57,549 bases of DNA, taken from a virus. The notes under the pieces were generated by a model. It worked only from the letters and a program-made list of their open reading frames with translations, was not told the origin of the DNA and ran no database searches. This document shows positions 17,620 through 26,179 of the stretch, in pieces; the first letter of the stretch is position 1, and each line of letters begins with the position of its first letter. Both the position numbers and the translations under genes were made by a program. Location: the IMG/VR virus record IMGVR_UViG_3300025000_000120, positions 1 to 57,549 of that record; one strand, written 5' to 3'.

Positions 17620-17853
17620 TCAAGATTTTAATAGTTTAGTAATATTAACGTCTAAAGCGTTAGCCACCTTAACTAACGACGAGATACTAGGTACAAAATC
17701 GTAATTCCCACTTTCCCATCGTCTAATCATTTTTTCACCAACGCCAACTAACTTAGCTAAACTTCTCATTGATAAGTCTCGCTTTTGTCTATAATAACTT
17801 ATCTTGGAGGCAATTGTTGACTTTACCAACTCGATATCATTCTTTTCAGACAT
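17620..17853 (-). CDS. XRE-family HTH regulator
   Basis: A 77-residue single-domain Cro/CI-like protein: YYRQKRDLSMRSLAKLVGV...MIRRWESG...SLVKVANALDV. It is the only classical XRE regulator in the window. The gene follows a gap at 17854-17938 with no clear promoter. It could repress an operon in the long unknown region. Confidence 0.8.
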   Translation of the reverse strand: MSEKNDIELVKSTIASKISYYRQKRDLSMRSLAKLVGVGEKMIRRWESGNYDFVPSISSLVKVANALDVNITKLLKS

Positions 17854-17938
17854 ACGATTTCAGCCCCTCCCCCTTCTAAAGACTAATAACATTTATATCC
17901 AAATACCAATCACTAAAGATACCACATGCTCTCTAGAC

Positions 17939-18142
17939 TTAACCATCGCCATTCAAATCCTTTATAAATACAGTGTTACCGATATCGTCCATCGTAAAAT
18001 CCATATACCTACAGAACATATATTTCACCCTAAACATTTGACCCGACACAGCAATCACTTCGCCGTGAATGGTTGCTTCATGGCCATTATAAGGTCGGAA
18101 TACCTTAGCCATAACAAGATCGCCGACTTTACACGGTATCAT
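17939..18142 (-). CDS. Hypothetical SH3-like small protein
   Basis: A 67-residue beta-rich protein (VGDLVMAKVF, GEVIAV, FRVKYMF), compatible with an SH3-like barrel. I choose the ATG behind GGAGGAG. Not recognised as a named family. Confidence 0.55.
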   Translation of the reverse strand: MIPCKVGDLVMAKVFRPYNGHEATIHGEVIAVSGQMFRVKYMFCRYMDFTMDDIGNTVFIKDLNGDG

Positions 18143-18159
18143 TATCAATCACTCCTCCG

Positions 18160-18366
18160 TCAAATGAGATTGTAGATAGTCTTGGCTACATGTTCTGGAA
18201 TCACAATACCATAATCCATATCGAGGATATACAGTACGTCAATTTCCTTACCATTAATATTAGCTTTAACTATAGCCATTACGTTTGCATGATCTGAACT
18301 ACGCTCTTCAATCTCTAATTCGCCAACACATTTACCGGCATCAAACACTAAAATAGTTTTCTTCAT
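18160..18366 (-). CDS. Hypothetical protein
   Basis: A 68-residue protein, ATG behind AAAAGGAG. Alternating hydrophobic strands (TILVFDAGKCVGELEI). Function unknown. The SD site lies in the end of the upstream 22-residue peptide gene. Confidence 0.55.
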   Translation of the reverse strand: MKKTILVFDAGKCVGELEIEERSSDHANVMAIVKANINGKEIDVLYILDMDYGIVIPEHVAKTIYNLI

Positions 18367-18367
18367 T

Positions 18368-18436
18368 TCAAAGCTCCTTTTCTAAAAGAAGACAGGCCAA
18401 AATAAACATGCAGCCTATCATAATGCCTATACTCAT
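18368..18436 (-). CDS. 22-residue membrane peptide
   Basis: An ATG eight bases behind a perfect GAGGAGG. The product is almost entirely hydrophobic (SIGIMIGCMFILACLLL) with a charged end. Likely a tiny membrane peptide. Confidence 0.5.
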   Translation of the reverse strand: MSIGIMIGCMFILACLLLEKEL

Positions 18437-18461
18437 TTCGAAGCCTCCTCAAGATACTAAT

Positions 18462-18498
18462 CTACCCCAACCTATAAACATAAATCGGGGTAGTCCAT
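18462..18498 (-). promoter_or_regulatory. Hairpin with mini-ORF, copy A
   Basis: A 7-bp CTACCCC/GGGGTAG stem (18462-18493) overlaps an SD-preceded 8-codon frame M-D-Y-P-D-L-C-L. Copy B at 19076-19116 keeps stem and peptide start. Possible leader-peptide attenuator; inference. Confidence 0.4.
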
Positions 18499-18524
18499 AA
18501 TATCCTTTCAAAATAAGATTTCCG

Positions 18525-19046
18525 CTATTGCCTGTGCAGATGTTTTAAACTACGACCACACATAGGACAATAATCAATTTTAACCTCAATACCATTGTTT
18601 CCGAACCCATGAACATCATATCCATATGCATTAAGAATGCCAGGATATCTAATACCAATTCCAGAATCATTAGTTTTACCAGTCGTTAAAGCTACTCCGC
18701 CATCACAATATATACATTCTAATTTATCAATCACCTCGTTTGATTCTAATTTAATTTTTCTAACACCACTTCCTCCTACAAGATAAATACGATTAAATTT
18801 ATCTTGTACCGCAATACAATACTCGTTTTTATCATATATCTCATCCAGAACATGGTTGTGCACCCCGATGATAGTTAACGGAAATCCCGTTGGTTCAACA
18901 AAACGTTTATACTGCCAATATGGAGCATACTTAGGATGTTTCTTAATAAATTGACTATACGAATAATATATCAGATCCTGATTTATTATCACTTCGTCGC
19001 CGATATTAAACCCAAGATTTAATTTTTTCACTTCACGTTTGGTCAT
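18525..19046 (-). CDS. Protein with C-terminal zinc-ribbon module
   Basis: A 173-residue protein whose end (CIYCDGG...IDYCPMCG) matches that of 15302-15889. The N-terminal part (GFNIGDEVIINQDLIYYS) is unlike it. The ATG at 19046 sits behind GGAAGGG; the longer frame would run through the hairpin/mini-ORF repeat. Confidence 0.65.
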   Translation of the reverse strand: MTKREVKKLNLGFNIGDEVIINQDLIYYSYSQFIKKHPKYAPYWQYKRFVEPTGFPLTIIGVHNHVLDEIYDKNEYCIAVQDKFNRIYLVGGSGVRKIKLESNEVIDKLECIYCDGGVALTTGKTNDSGIGIRYPGILNAYGYDVHGFGNNGIEVKIDYCPMCGRSLKHLHRQ

Positions 19047-19075
19047 CTTAATTTCCCTTCCTAGGACAACAGTCC

Positions 19076-19116
19076 ACCCCAACCTATAAACACAAATACA
19101 GGTTAGGGTAGTCCAT
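19076..19116 (-). promoter_or_regulatory. Hairpin with mini-ORF, copy B
   Basis: A 10-bp stem ACCCTAACCT/AGGTTGGGGT (one G-U pair) overlaps a 10-codon frame M-D-Y-P-N-L-Y-L-C-L behind GAGAGGG. The bases differ from copy A but the fold and peptide start are kept. Confidence 0.4.
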
Positions 19117-19167
19117 AATATCCCTCTCAAAATAACCGGACCCGACGGCATTCCAGCCGTCCCGGAG

Positions 19168-20091
19168 TCAAATCTTGTCGTACATCGTCCCGTCCACATT
19201 AAAGTCGAGGAGAATACTACGTTCGTAGCCATTCACGAAGTCTCGAGCCTTACCGCTTTCAGCATCAAATATACCAAAGTCAATATAATCATCACCTTGA
19301 CCCTTGACCCAACCAACAACAGCTCCGGCAGTCGTGTGAGGCACACCAATTAGATCATAGACTTCGTTAAGGAATACGTGTCCACGGGAACGTAACATAT
19401 CGTTGGCAAAGTTTTGTTGTCCTTTTAAATATGCCATGTTATACCCAGGATCTTTACTCCACTGAGTAGAATACTCATCGAAGAACTTAGCGTATTCGCT
19501 GTGACCATTAGGGTCTATGACTTCGACAGTTGTTGTTTTGGCCTCATGTTCTACGCCATTTTCATCTGTATAAGCCATATCTGTTACGTCCATTGTGGTA
19601 ATACCATATTTAAGACGACGATCCTCTTCGACACCATACTTGGCAACAACCCTCTTGCGATAGTCGGAATAACTTTCTTCAACGGCTTTATAAGCAGCCA
19701 TGAGAGCTACATTGCGTTGCTTAAGAATATTATGACCGGCAAGAATACAACCGACAGATAATACGCCAAGTGTAATAGGCTTCCAGTAAACTATAACGAA
19801 GTCGACAGCTGTCTGAGCATAGACCACAGCAATATCCCTTTTATAATCGGTACCACTATAATCCTCAACTGGCAGTGTGTCATGGGCAATATGGATCTTA
19901 TCCAGTTTACCTTTGGCATTTTCGAGTGCGTCTTCGGCCTTGATCGTAGCCTTACAAGCCATCACAGTACTCGTTATGACACCAGCGATACCCACAACTA
20001 CTAATATCTCAGGACTAAACTTCTTGAGAAGCAGAAGACTTCTAGCGCCTTTACTTGTTACTGCTGCTTTAATTAATGCTAATTTACTCAT
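19168..20091 (-). CDS. DUF6353-family membrane protein
   Basis: A 307-residue protein. The N-terminus KFSPEILVVVGIAGVITSTVMACKATIKAEDAL is the DUF6353-type start, followed by a second hydrophobic segment near residue 95. The C-terminal part contains FLNEVYDLIGVP...GWVKG, like the small-domain proteins at 22.5-24.9 kb. A paralog lies at 28963-29787. Its function is unknown in any phage I know of. Confidence 0.75.
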   Translation of the reverse strand: MSKLALIKAAVTSKGARSLLLLKKFSPEILVVVGIAGVITSTVMACKATIKAEDALENAKGKLDKIHIAHDTLPVEDYSGTDYKRDIAVVYAQTAVDFVIVYWKPITLGVLSVGCILAGHNILKQRNVALMAAYKAVEESYSDYRKRVVAKYGVEEDRRLKYGITTMDVTDMAYTDENGVEHEAKTTTVEVIDPNGHSEYAKFFDEYSTQWSKDPGYNMAYLKGQQNFANDMLRSRGHVFLNEVYDLIGVPHTTAGAVVGWVKGQGDDYIDFGIFDAESGKARDFVNGYERSILLDFNVDGTMYDKI

Positions 20092-20158
20092 TTGTTTTAC
20101 CACCTTCGTTTTTAGTTCCGCTGTCCGTCAACATAAACCATGTTTTAAACGCGTTTAA

Positions 20159-20341
20159 TCAATGTAATGAATGGAGCATTAACTTTACCGTACAATCCTT
20201 GGCAATCATACACCAACCACAAATAGATCCATGGGTAGTAGCAAAGCATCGATTAAATAACAATCTATTCATACCTTCGAGTTCATCCACCCTTTTCGTC
20301 AAGATAGAGATCTGCTGACGTTGCTCTTCAAGAGTATCCAT
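20159..20341 (-). CDS. Small coiled-coil protein
   Basis: A 60-residue protein. An N-terminal heptad pattern is followed by a cysteine-containing CGWCMIAKDC segment. ATG behind AAAGGAG within the end of the upstream gene. Unknown function. Confidence 0.55.
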   Translation of the reverse strand: MDTLEEQRQQISILTKRVDELEGMNRLLFNRCFATTHGSICGWCMIAKDCTVKLMLHSLH

Positions 20342-20342
20342 T

Positions 20343-21236
20343 TTAGGTCTCCTTTATGAGTTGTTCGCAGTCTAAAGCTTGCCCACAATTCGGACAATGA
20401 TTAACCTTACGATGTTTAATCTGCCCAATTCCACATATATATGCGTCGCAAATTGGACAACGGACTTTACCGTAATCTTTTATGACAACGGATTTTTTGT
20501 CAGATACGGGCTCAGAAGATTCATTTGGTGATTGATCTACGATATTTCCACAGGTCTCAGACTCACCATCACATTTACCGACACAGGCGTCCTTTTTAGG
20601 ACATTCCTCGCAACAGATATATTTATGCTCGCGACAATTGTACTTACAAGCGAAGGTGTATTCGCCTTTAGGTTTTCTTTCGCCTTCGTAATTATATGTA
20701 AGGTTTGGATTTACAAGGCAGACACGGCATACATCACTAATACCCATAAGATTTAGCCCAACATGTCCCTGATTACTATTAACGCAAGCAAAACAATCCT
20801 GATCAGATTTCACCAACCATAATAATCGAGCGTGAACATTATTTATAAATGCGTCAAGATCAATAAAATCGTTCTTCCAACTCTCACCAGTCTCTACATC
20901 ATACCTACTGGTGAAGCCATATTTCGGGCGGCTTTCGTCATCAACCAAAATACCCTTTTCGAATTCCGTTTGGGATAAATTGAGCTCGGTAAATTCGGGG
21001 ATACCCATAAGTAAATCCTCTATGAATTTATAACTAGTGAATGTTCCATCCGCTTCCGGTACCTCTGCAGCATACCATTCATTATCATTATAACAAAGAG
21101 CCCTAAATGCGTCTCTAACTTTTTGCATAATGATTTCTGGTTTCCTTGGCTGTCTATTGGGCGCTTGGTCGAATAGTTGACCGGCAATAACGAACATTAG
21201 GTGTCCCTCACTAATCAATATACTTTTGTTTCTCAT
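20343..21236 (-). CDS. Large Cys-rich protein with several zinc sites
   Basis: A 297-residue protein. The N-terminal half is soluble and not recognised. The second half has at least four cysteine clusters (CFAC, CRVC, CCEECPKKDAC, CPICDAYICG...CPNCG), so it is a multi-zinc protein. It may act as a nucleic-acid or protein adaptor; that is inference. Confidence 0.65.
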   Translation of the reverse strand: MRNKSILISEGHLMFVIAGQLFDQAPNRQPRKPEIIMQKVRDAFRALCYNDNEWYAAEVPEADGTFTSYKFIEDLLMGIPEFTELNLSQTEFEKGILVDDESRPKYGFTSRYDVETGESWKNDFIDLDAFINNVHARLLWLVKSDQDCFACVNSNQGHVGLNLMGISDVCRVCLVNPNLTYNYEGERKPKGEYTFACKYNCREHKYICCEECPKKDACVGKCDGESETCGNIVDQSPNESSEPVSDKKSVVIKDYGKVRCPICDAYICGIGQIKHRKVNHCPNCGQALDCEQLIKET

Positions 21237-21279
21237 TAATTATTTCCGCCTTTCAAGATATTTTTTAACATGGTGCCCC

Positions 21280-21480
21280 TTATTCTATTTCCACGATAAC
21301 TTCGTCATCCGTAAAAGTCACAGATATAATTTTTCGTTTCACTCGATCTGCCCCAGGCCTATCAGTCCAATCAATATACGTACCGACTTTAGACAACCAG
21401 GCTTCTTGCATAATTTCTTTCGGACAAACCATATATGCGCCCATCATAGTATCAGCATTAGGCATTTTAATTATGAACAT
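21280..21480 (-). CDS. Hypothetical protein
   Basis: A 66-residue protein; ATG nine bases behind GGAGGA. Beta-rich end (IISVTFTDDEVIVEIE). Overlaps the end of the next upstream gene by 14 bases. Confidence 0.55.
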   Translation of the reverse strand: MFIIKMPNADTMMGAYMVCPKEIMQEAWLSKVGTYIDWTDRPGADRVKRKIISVTFTDDEVIVEIE

Positions 21481-21625
21481 TATCTAAATCCTCCGAGTTC
21501 GTTAGTGTATTAATTTTACCGTTTCCACATATACAAATAAAACCTTTCATCATAGCGTCGACTGCGTCTTTTAAGGTAAATGCCTTAATAGGTTTGAAGT
21601 GCCAATCTTCATATTTAACTTCCAT
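21467..21625 (-). CDS. 52-residue hypothetical protein
   Basis: An open frame from ATG behind AAGGAGAACC. It contains a C-x-C-G-N-G-K element. Strong SD site and overlap with the downstream gene support it. No family. Confidence 0.6.
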   Translation of the reverse strand: MEVKYEDWHFKPIKAFTLKDAVDAMMKGFICICGNGKINTLTNSEDLDNVHN

Positions 21626-21636
21626 TTGGGTTCTCC

Positions 21637-21774
21637 TTACTTAAATTTCCTCTCAGCTAAGAACTTATAGTACATGGCAATAACCTGACCATCAGCCATA
21701 GTAGAGACCTTACGTTTCCACCTCTCACCAGGATATACAGTCAATAGAGTATTCCTCATTTGATCGAGGGACAT
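21637..21774 (-). CDS. Short conserved phage protein
   Basis: A 45-residue protein: MSLDQMRNTLLTVYPGERW followed by MADGQVIAMYYKF. I recall this pattern as common in phages. The ATG at 21774 lies behind a perfect AAGGAGG, which excludes the longer upstream start. The stretch 21859-22028 ahead holds no supported gene. Confidence 0.6.
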   Translation of the reverse strand: MSLDQMRNTLLTVYPGERWKRKVSTMADGQVIAMYYKFLAERKFK

Positions 21775-22028
21775 TACCGTTACCTCCTTGAATAAGTTTC
21801 CACCAAGTGCATTTAGAATAATATATTTCTTCACGACTCGTTGGGTCCGTCCTTTCACTGCATCACAAGTATACAGACGTGACCCTGCCTCGAGTATTCT
21901 ATGTGCACATCCTTGATATTACTCTCCCATATAGTTCAAGACCATCATATGCGTTCGTCGCCTACTTAATTCTTACTACCACACAAAACAGATTTGAGGG
22001 CCATACATCTCATATACAATTATGCTCC

Positions 22029-22295
22029 TTACAGTTCATTCACTAGTTTAGCCAGGAAATCTCCGTGACATCTCTTTGGCTTACAGAAGCATCCGAGACT
22101 CTTGCCTTTCAGCTTATACAACTCAGATACCAAGTTAGTTGTCCAAAAATACTCTTCGTAGAGGTCACAAACACGATTGCGTTCTTCATCAGAGGAATCT
22201 TTCATTAATACAAAAGGATTACCCCACTTACTTCCACGCCCAATGTAAATATGGAATGGGTCCTTGTATTTATTGACGACGGTGCAGATAGGCAT
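22029..22295 (-). CDS. DUF4326 protein
   Basis: An 88-residue protein with the diagnostic blocks YIGRGSKWGNPF and LKGKSLGCFCKPKRCHGDFLAKL. DUF4326 is frequent in phages and has no established role; the Cys/His cluster may bind metal. ATG behind GGGAGGTG. Confidence 0.8.
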   Translation of the reverse strand: MPICTVVNKYKDPFHIYIGRGSKWGNPFVLMKDSSDEERNRVCDLYEEYFWTTNLVSELYKLKGKSLGCFCKPKRCHGDFLAKLVNEL

Positions 22296-22299
22296 TTCG

Positions 22300-22533
22300 T
22301 CACCTCCCAGTTGCACTAAAAACATTTAATCTCGCTTTAACCATTGGATGTTCGCATGCTTCGGATATGGTAATCCCGTGGTTTCTAGAGAATGCAAGTA
22401 AATATTTACCATAAGGAGTAAGCGCGTTTGCGGATTGATCCGGCGAAGAAGCTAAGTCTATTCCAGTAATAACATTACCGACTATTCCATTTTCATAACA
22501 TATAACTTTATCGCCAATCTTAAAAGATTTCAT
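22300..22533 (-). CDS. Hypothetical protein with a HPMVKARL tail
   Basis: A 77-residue protein. An N-terminal beta-barrel-like part (IGDKVICYENGIVGNVI) precedes a helical tail YLLAFSRNHGITISEACEHPMVKARL, a pattern I have seen at the end of short gut-phage proteins. ATG behind GAGGAG; overlaps the upstream stop. Confidence 0.6.
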   Translation of the reverse strand: MKSFKIGDKVICYENGIVGNVITGIDLASSPDQSANALTPYGKYLLAFSRNHGITISEACEHPMVKARLNVFSATGR

Positions 22534-22535
22534 AA

Positions 22536-23063
22536 CTAATCCATCTCCTCTATCGCAAGAATACATTGCTCGACGTAATATAACAAAACATTACGATTTG
22601 CGCTGATCATTTCTAATTCGGAAAAGGATATTTGGGAATGATGATCCTTACTATCACTAACTCTAACTGTATACTCCATCTGCTCTGTGTCACGACGCAC
22701 CATCATACTATACTCAGTTCCAAGCAACTTCAACATAGCATTGTTATCGTCGACCACGGCCTTCTCCCGTATATCGACCATAATCTTGGGCGCTGGAAGC
22801 ACTATAGCTTCGGGTAAATGAAGTCGATAACGCTTCTGAATACCCGCCCTATAAGGTTCGCCACCAGTGACATGAATGCGAGCATTAGTGAGATCTACCC
22901 ATCCATGCTCTTTATTCTCAGGATGATTAGTTCCTCCAATACAGCTATGCAGATCAAAAACGGTTACACTACCTCGTCGCTTGATGGTGTCATTAAGATG
23001 GTCTAGAACATACTCGGCATCACCACGATTATCGAACAGAATCTCTTCTACTTTCTTAAGCAT
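22536..23063 (-). CDS. Two-domain protein, paralogous to both neighbours
   Basis: A 175-residue protein. The N-terminal half (FDNRGDAEYVLDHLND...GWVDL...LHLPEAIVL) matches the C-terminal domain of 23056-23478 and of 24214-24858. The C-terminal half (NNAMLKLLGTEYSMMVRRD...FSELE...VLLYYVEQCIL) matches 23517-23984. It looks like a fusion of two local paralogous domains. Start ATG behind GGAGGT. Confidence 0.65.
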   Translation of the reverse strand: MLKKVEEILFDNRGDAEYVLDHLNDTIKRRGSVTVFDLHSCIGGTNHPENKEHGWVDLTNARIHVTGGEPYRAGIQKRYRLHLPEAIVLPAPKIMVDIREKAVVDDNNAMLKLLGTEYSMMVRRDTEQMEYTVRVSDSKDHHSQISFSELEMISANRNVLLYYVEQCILAIEEMD

Positions 23064-23478
23064 TTGTCGATACCTCCACATCTAAGATCACCGTCTCAGG
23101 CAATCTAAGCATATAACCACCATACGTACCAGCCACATGAGCATAACTAAGATCCTTCCAACCAAACTTATATTCCACACTAGAAGTAGTAATACCAAGT
23201 AGTTCTTTTAAATCAGTTATGCTAGTCTGACCATACGTATTAATTATATCGTTAAGCTCGCTTAAAATGTGCTCGGCTTCTTTTCGGGTTTTTAATACTG
23301 GAAATTTCTTACCTTTATAATAAGCAATAGACTTACAGTATCTACCAGATCGTGAGAACTGTTTACAATCAGCCGTCTCTTTTTTTAGTGTAGCGAGTAA
23401 AAGATACTTTAACCCTAAAACCCCCACTACAATCCCTAAAATAAACGCAAGAAGTACTGCGATTATGGTGATAATCAT
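23056..23478 (-). CDS. Membrane-anchored paralogous-domain protein
   Basis: A 140-residue protein. One N-terminal hydrophobic anchor (residues 2-30), a charged linker, then the domain KTRKEAEHILSELNDII...DLKELLG...FGWKDL...LRLPETVIL. The domain recurs in three neighbouring genes. Role unknown. Confidence 0.65.
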   Translation of the reverse strand: MIITIIAVLLAFILGIVVGVLGLKYLLLATLKKETADCKQFSRSGRYCKSIAYYKGKKFPVLKTRKEAEHILSELNDIINTYGQTSITDLKELLGITTSSVEYKFGWKDLSYAHVAGTYGGYMLRLPETVILDVEVSTNA

Positions 23479-23516
23479 TTTACCATTCCGCCTTTCAAGA
23501 TTCGTTAAGGTGTCTT

Positions 23517-23984
23517 TTAATTAACTTTTACTTTACGTCCACAACCAGGGCAATATTTACTTAAGTTTTCTAATGAGTCATATACCGTAGGATGTATGTA
23601 ACCGCATTTAAGACATTTAGCATTTTCGATAGGTTTATCGTGATTACCACTCCATCCAGACCTATATAACCAAGACGTAGTATCTGAGTCATGTTCTTCT
23701 TTTAACGAGAGAATACACTGTTCGATGTTACATAACAAAACATTATGATTAGCGGTTTCGACTTCTAATTCGGAAAATGTTTTGATCATCATACGATCTT
23801 GACTATCACAAATTGCGACAATAAACTTTCCTGTACTCATGTCACGTCGCAATTCCATGGTATACTCAGTGCCAAGCATTTTCAATATAGCATTGTTATC
23901 ATCTCTTCTGATAATACTAGGTGCCTCTGGTTTAGTGATAACCGCAACCCCTTCAGACAGGGCTTTCATAAATTTATCATTCAT
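23517..23984 (-). CDS. Paralogous-domain protein with zinc ribbon
   Basis: A 155-residue protein. The NNAILKMLGTEYTMELRRD...FSELEVETANHNVLL domain is shared with 22536-23063. A C-terminal zinc ribbon follows (CLKCGYIHP...KYCPGCGRK). Start behind GGGAGG. Confidence 0.65.
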   Translation of the reverse strand: MNDKFMKALSEGVAVITKPEAPSIIRRDDNNAILKMLGTEYTMELRRDMSTGKFIVAICDSQDRMMIKTFSELEVETANHNVLLCNIEQCILSLKEEHDSDTTSWLYRSGWSGNHDKPIENAKCLKCGYIHPTVYDSLENLSKYCPGCGRKVKVN

Positions 23985-24017
23985 GTTGACATCCCTCCCA
24001 AGATTATTTAAGGCAAT

Positions 24018-24197
24018 TTAATCTATATACACTCGTCCGTCATAGACTACCCATTTTCTTAATCGGCATCTACTACGTTTATAATACTTTCCAAAAACAT
24101 GTCCGGTAGGACCATCAGTATATTCACCTACATATATCCAATCGCATGGTCTAACCGAACATGGTAGTTTATCAATAAGTCTTCGAATAATTCCAAT
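24018..24197 (-). CDS. Small protein with no standard start codon (possible AUU start)
   Basis: A 59-codon frame ending YYKRSRCRLRKWVVYDGRVYID. No ATG, GTG or TTG is in frame after the last in-frame stop. The first plausible codon is ATT, eight bases behind a run of nine G that could act as an SD site. Either translation starts at AUU or the gene is damaged. The codons look coding (basic and aromatic, no stops). Confidence 0.4.
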   Translation of the reverse strand: MGIIRRLIDKLPCSVRPCDWIYVGEYTDGPTGHVFGKYYKRSRCRLRKWVVYDGRVYID

Positions 24198-24213
24198 AGG
24201 TCATGCCCCCCCC

Positions 24214-24858
24214 CTAATCCAAGAATATAGGTTTAGGTAGATTTAGAACATAACCCCCACCGCGTAGTGGACTAGCACTGGCACTACTAAGATCTGTCCA
24301 TCCCCATCGGGTATCGGTAGATGTATGTGGGGTTCCGACCAAGGCATACAGATCAGATACAGTCGCCTGATCATAATCCAGGGTTAGATCCACAAGAGTA
24401 CTTATAACCTCGTCAGCCTCAGCCCGCGAATCAAGGATTATCTCATCGAAGTTGTGTCGGGCTCTATTTTTAGGTGATACATCCCTGCTACGATCATCTC
24501 TTTGGTTTCGTTGATTGGTATTTCGGTGTCTGTCGTAGCTTACATACGAACGACCTTGTTCCCGTCTACCTCTCGACCCAGAGTTTCCTCGTCCAGGGAA
24601 TAATATCATATCGATGCCGCCTTGAACCGTATCGGCGACTGCGCTCTTTGCAGCAGGTACAAGCACATCATGGACTATATAGTGGATTACATTACTAATA
24701 TCATCCACCACAAATGTATCCATAAAGCGTTTATACAGCGACTTCTTTCTTGTGGCAACCTTACCTGTTGTGATCTTAGTCAATTGCTTGGGTTCTTTTT
24801 TTTCCTGACGGGCCTTATGTGAATTTCCCGGGTAACTTCCTAGCGGATCTCTTTCCAT
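24214..24858 (-). CDS. Conserved phage protein ending in the local paralogous domain
   Basis: A 214-residue protein: NSHKARQEKKEPKQLTK start, a hydrophobic patch (VLVPAAKSAVADTVQGGIDMILFPG), a low-complexity R/S/G/Q linker, then the domain SRAEADEVISTLVDLTLDYDQ...DLYALVG...WGWTDL...LNLPKPIFLD. I recall this architecture from many Firmicute phages; function unknown. Confidence 0.7.
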   Translation of the reverse strand: MERDPLGSYPGNSHKARQEKKEPKQLTKITTGKVATRKKSLYKRFMDTFVVDDISNVIHYIVHDVLVPAAKSAVADTVQGGIDMILFPGRGNSGSRGRREQGRSYVSYDRHRNTNQRNQRDDRSRDVSPKNRARHNFDEIILDSRAEADEVISTLVDLTLDYDQATVSDLYALVGTPHTSTDTRWGWTDLSSASASPLRGGGYVLNLPKPIFLD

Positions 24859-24893
24859 GGCTTAAGCGCCTCTCTTTCTACAAATATGTTCGA

Positions 24894-25313
24894 TTATCTG
24901 ATAAGATTTTCCAGAAATCGTTTTGCTGCGTCGTTCGCCAAGTCGTGAATATTTTCCATATTTGACATTTGGTCCTTAAATCCGCAGTATTTTAAGTTCA
25001 GCATGGTATCCATTATTGCACACGCAATGTTTGATTGCCACGAGTAGTAATAACTACCTGGTTCTTTATCTTCTTTAAGTGCGTCAATCAATAGTGATAT
25101 TGCTATGGAGACTGGATTTTTAAGGTCCTCGGTTTTGAATTGGACGCTTGTGTATTCCGGTTCCTTAGGTGTACAGTTTTTCCCGTGACGATTTATTTCA
25201 AAGTGCTGTGGGCTATGACATTCACATTTAATAGGATAGTAAAAAACAGTTCTCTCTAAAGTCTCATCTTTGCCACAAACATCACATCTTCCGTGCTCCA
25301 TTTCTCCACACAT
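24894..25313 (-). CDS. Zinc-finger conserved phage protein
   Basis: A 139-residue protein beginning with a zinc-binding module (CGEMEHGRCDVCG...YYPIKCECHSPQHFE...C) and ending in a helical domain with YYYSWQSNIACAIMD. The start is the ATG nine bases behind AGAGGTG. Both modules look familiar from gut phages, without a known role. Confidence 0.65.
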   Translation of the reverse strand: MCGEMEHGRCDVCGKDETLERTVFYYPIKCECHSPQHFEINRHGKNCTPKEPEYTSVQFKTEDLKNPVSIAISLLIDALKEDKEPGSYYYSWQSNIACAIMDTMLNLKYCGFKDQMSNMENIHDLANDAAKRFLENLIR

Positions 25314-25344
25314 ACGGATTAACACCTCTTTCTACAAATATGGT

Positions 25345-25743
25345 TTACCTAAGGTTATTTATTGCGTGTAGTCTCGCGACATGATATCCGTCACTTGAGT
25401 CATAACCCCATCCAAAATATCGTTTACGAACCCTAGCAACTGCCCAATCGTCTGGCGAGTGTTTCCTACCCAGCATAAAGACCGCAGCCCATGGTGTTGC
25501 GTTTCTACTAATATAGAAGTACATCGGTCTCCAGTGTAACTTATCACCGTACTTAATCTTACCAGACAGTCCGCATACAATAGGTAACCGCCAACAAAGG
25601 TAACCGTACTTCTCCGTCCAGAAAGTACAACCAAAGTGCATAGCGTTGTCTCCAAACACGGTAAGTCTACCGATCGTGAAGTGGCCATCAAAACGCATAA
25701 AGTATACGGTTGCTATTAATACGCAAACTAAAAATACTATCAT
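25345..25743 (-). CDS. Membrane-anchored hypothetical protein
   Basis: A 132-residue protein. The N-terminal hydrophobic anchor (MIVFLVCVLIATVYF) is followed by an aromatic-rich soluble domain (CTFWTEKYGYLCWRLP). The start overlaps the stop of the upstream gene behind AGGGAG, which excludes the longer frame. Confidence 0.6.
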   Translation of the reverse strand: MIVFLVCVLIATVYFMRFDGHFTIGRLTVFGDNAMHFGCTFWTEKYGYLCWRLPIVCGLSGKIKYGDKLHWRPMYFYISRNATPWAAVFMLGRKHSPDDWAVARVRKRYFGWGYDSSDGYHVARLHAINNLR

Positions 25744-25744
25744 G

Positions 25745-26179
25745 TCAACGCTCCCTTTTAGAATAGTATTCGGGTTTAAATGATGATGGCGGCCATATAT
25801 CTCGTTCTTGGTTATGTTTTGATTCGTCTCGAGTGAATATTTGCCGTGGCGAAAGTTCGGCCATAATGAGCACGTAATAAATACGGATGACTTCTTCTCT
25901 AAAGAATCTTGCATAGTGTGACACCTGACCCGCAGATTTATATCGGTCATTAATAGTCCAATCGTCCGCATACCTGATGATATCATCGTTTCCAAGGGGT
26001 TCATCATCAGCAAATAACATCTTAATGATATACACCAAGGTCTTACCAGTTCGCCGACCAGTGATCCGCATATCCAAAACCATAGGTATGTCTAACATGT
26101 AGTTTTTCTGCCATTCTTCAAACTTAAAACCCAATATGCCCTCAATAGTTTTAATGAGATCCATATCTAACTTATCCAT
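25745..26179 (-). CDS. Small P-loop-like protein (GRRTGKT)
   Basis: A 144-residue protein. FKFEEWQKNYML followed by RITGRRTGKT looks like the Q-motif and Walker A of a terminase- or helicase-type ATPase, but no Walker B is obvious and the protein is short. It may be a reduced ATPase or nucleotide-binding adaptor. Start overlaps the upstream stop. Confidence 0.55.
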   Translation of the reverse strand: MDKLDMDLIKTIEGILGFKFEEWQKNYMLDIPMVLDMRITGRRTGKTLVYIIKMLFADDEPLGNDDIIRYADDWTINDRYKSAGQVSHYARFFREEVIRIYYVLIMAELSPRQIFTRDESKHNQERDIWPPSSFKPEYYSKRER

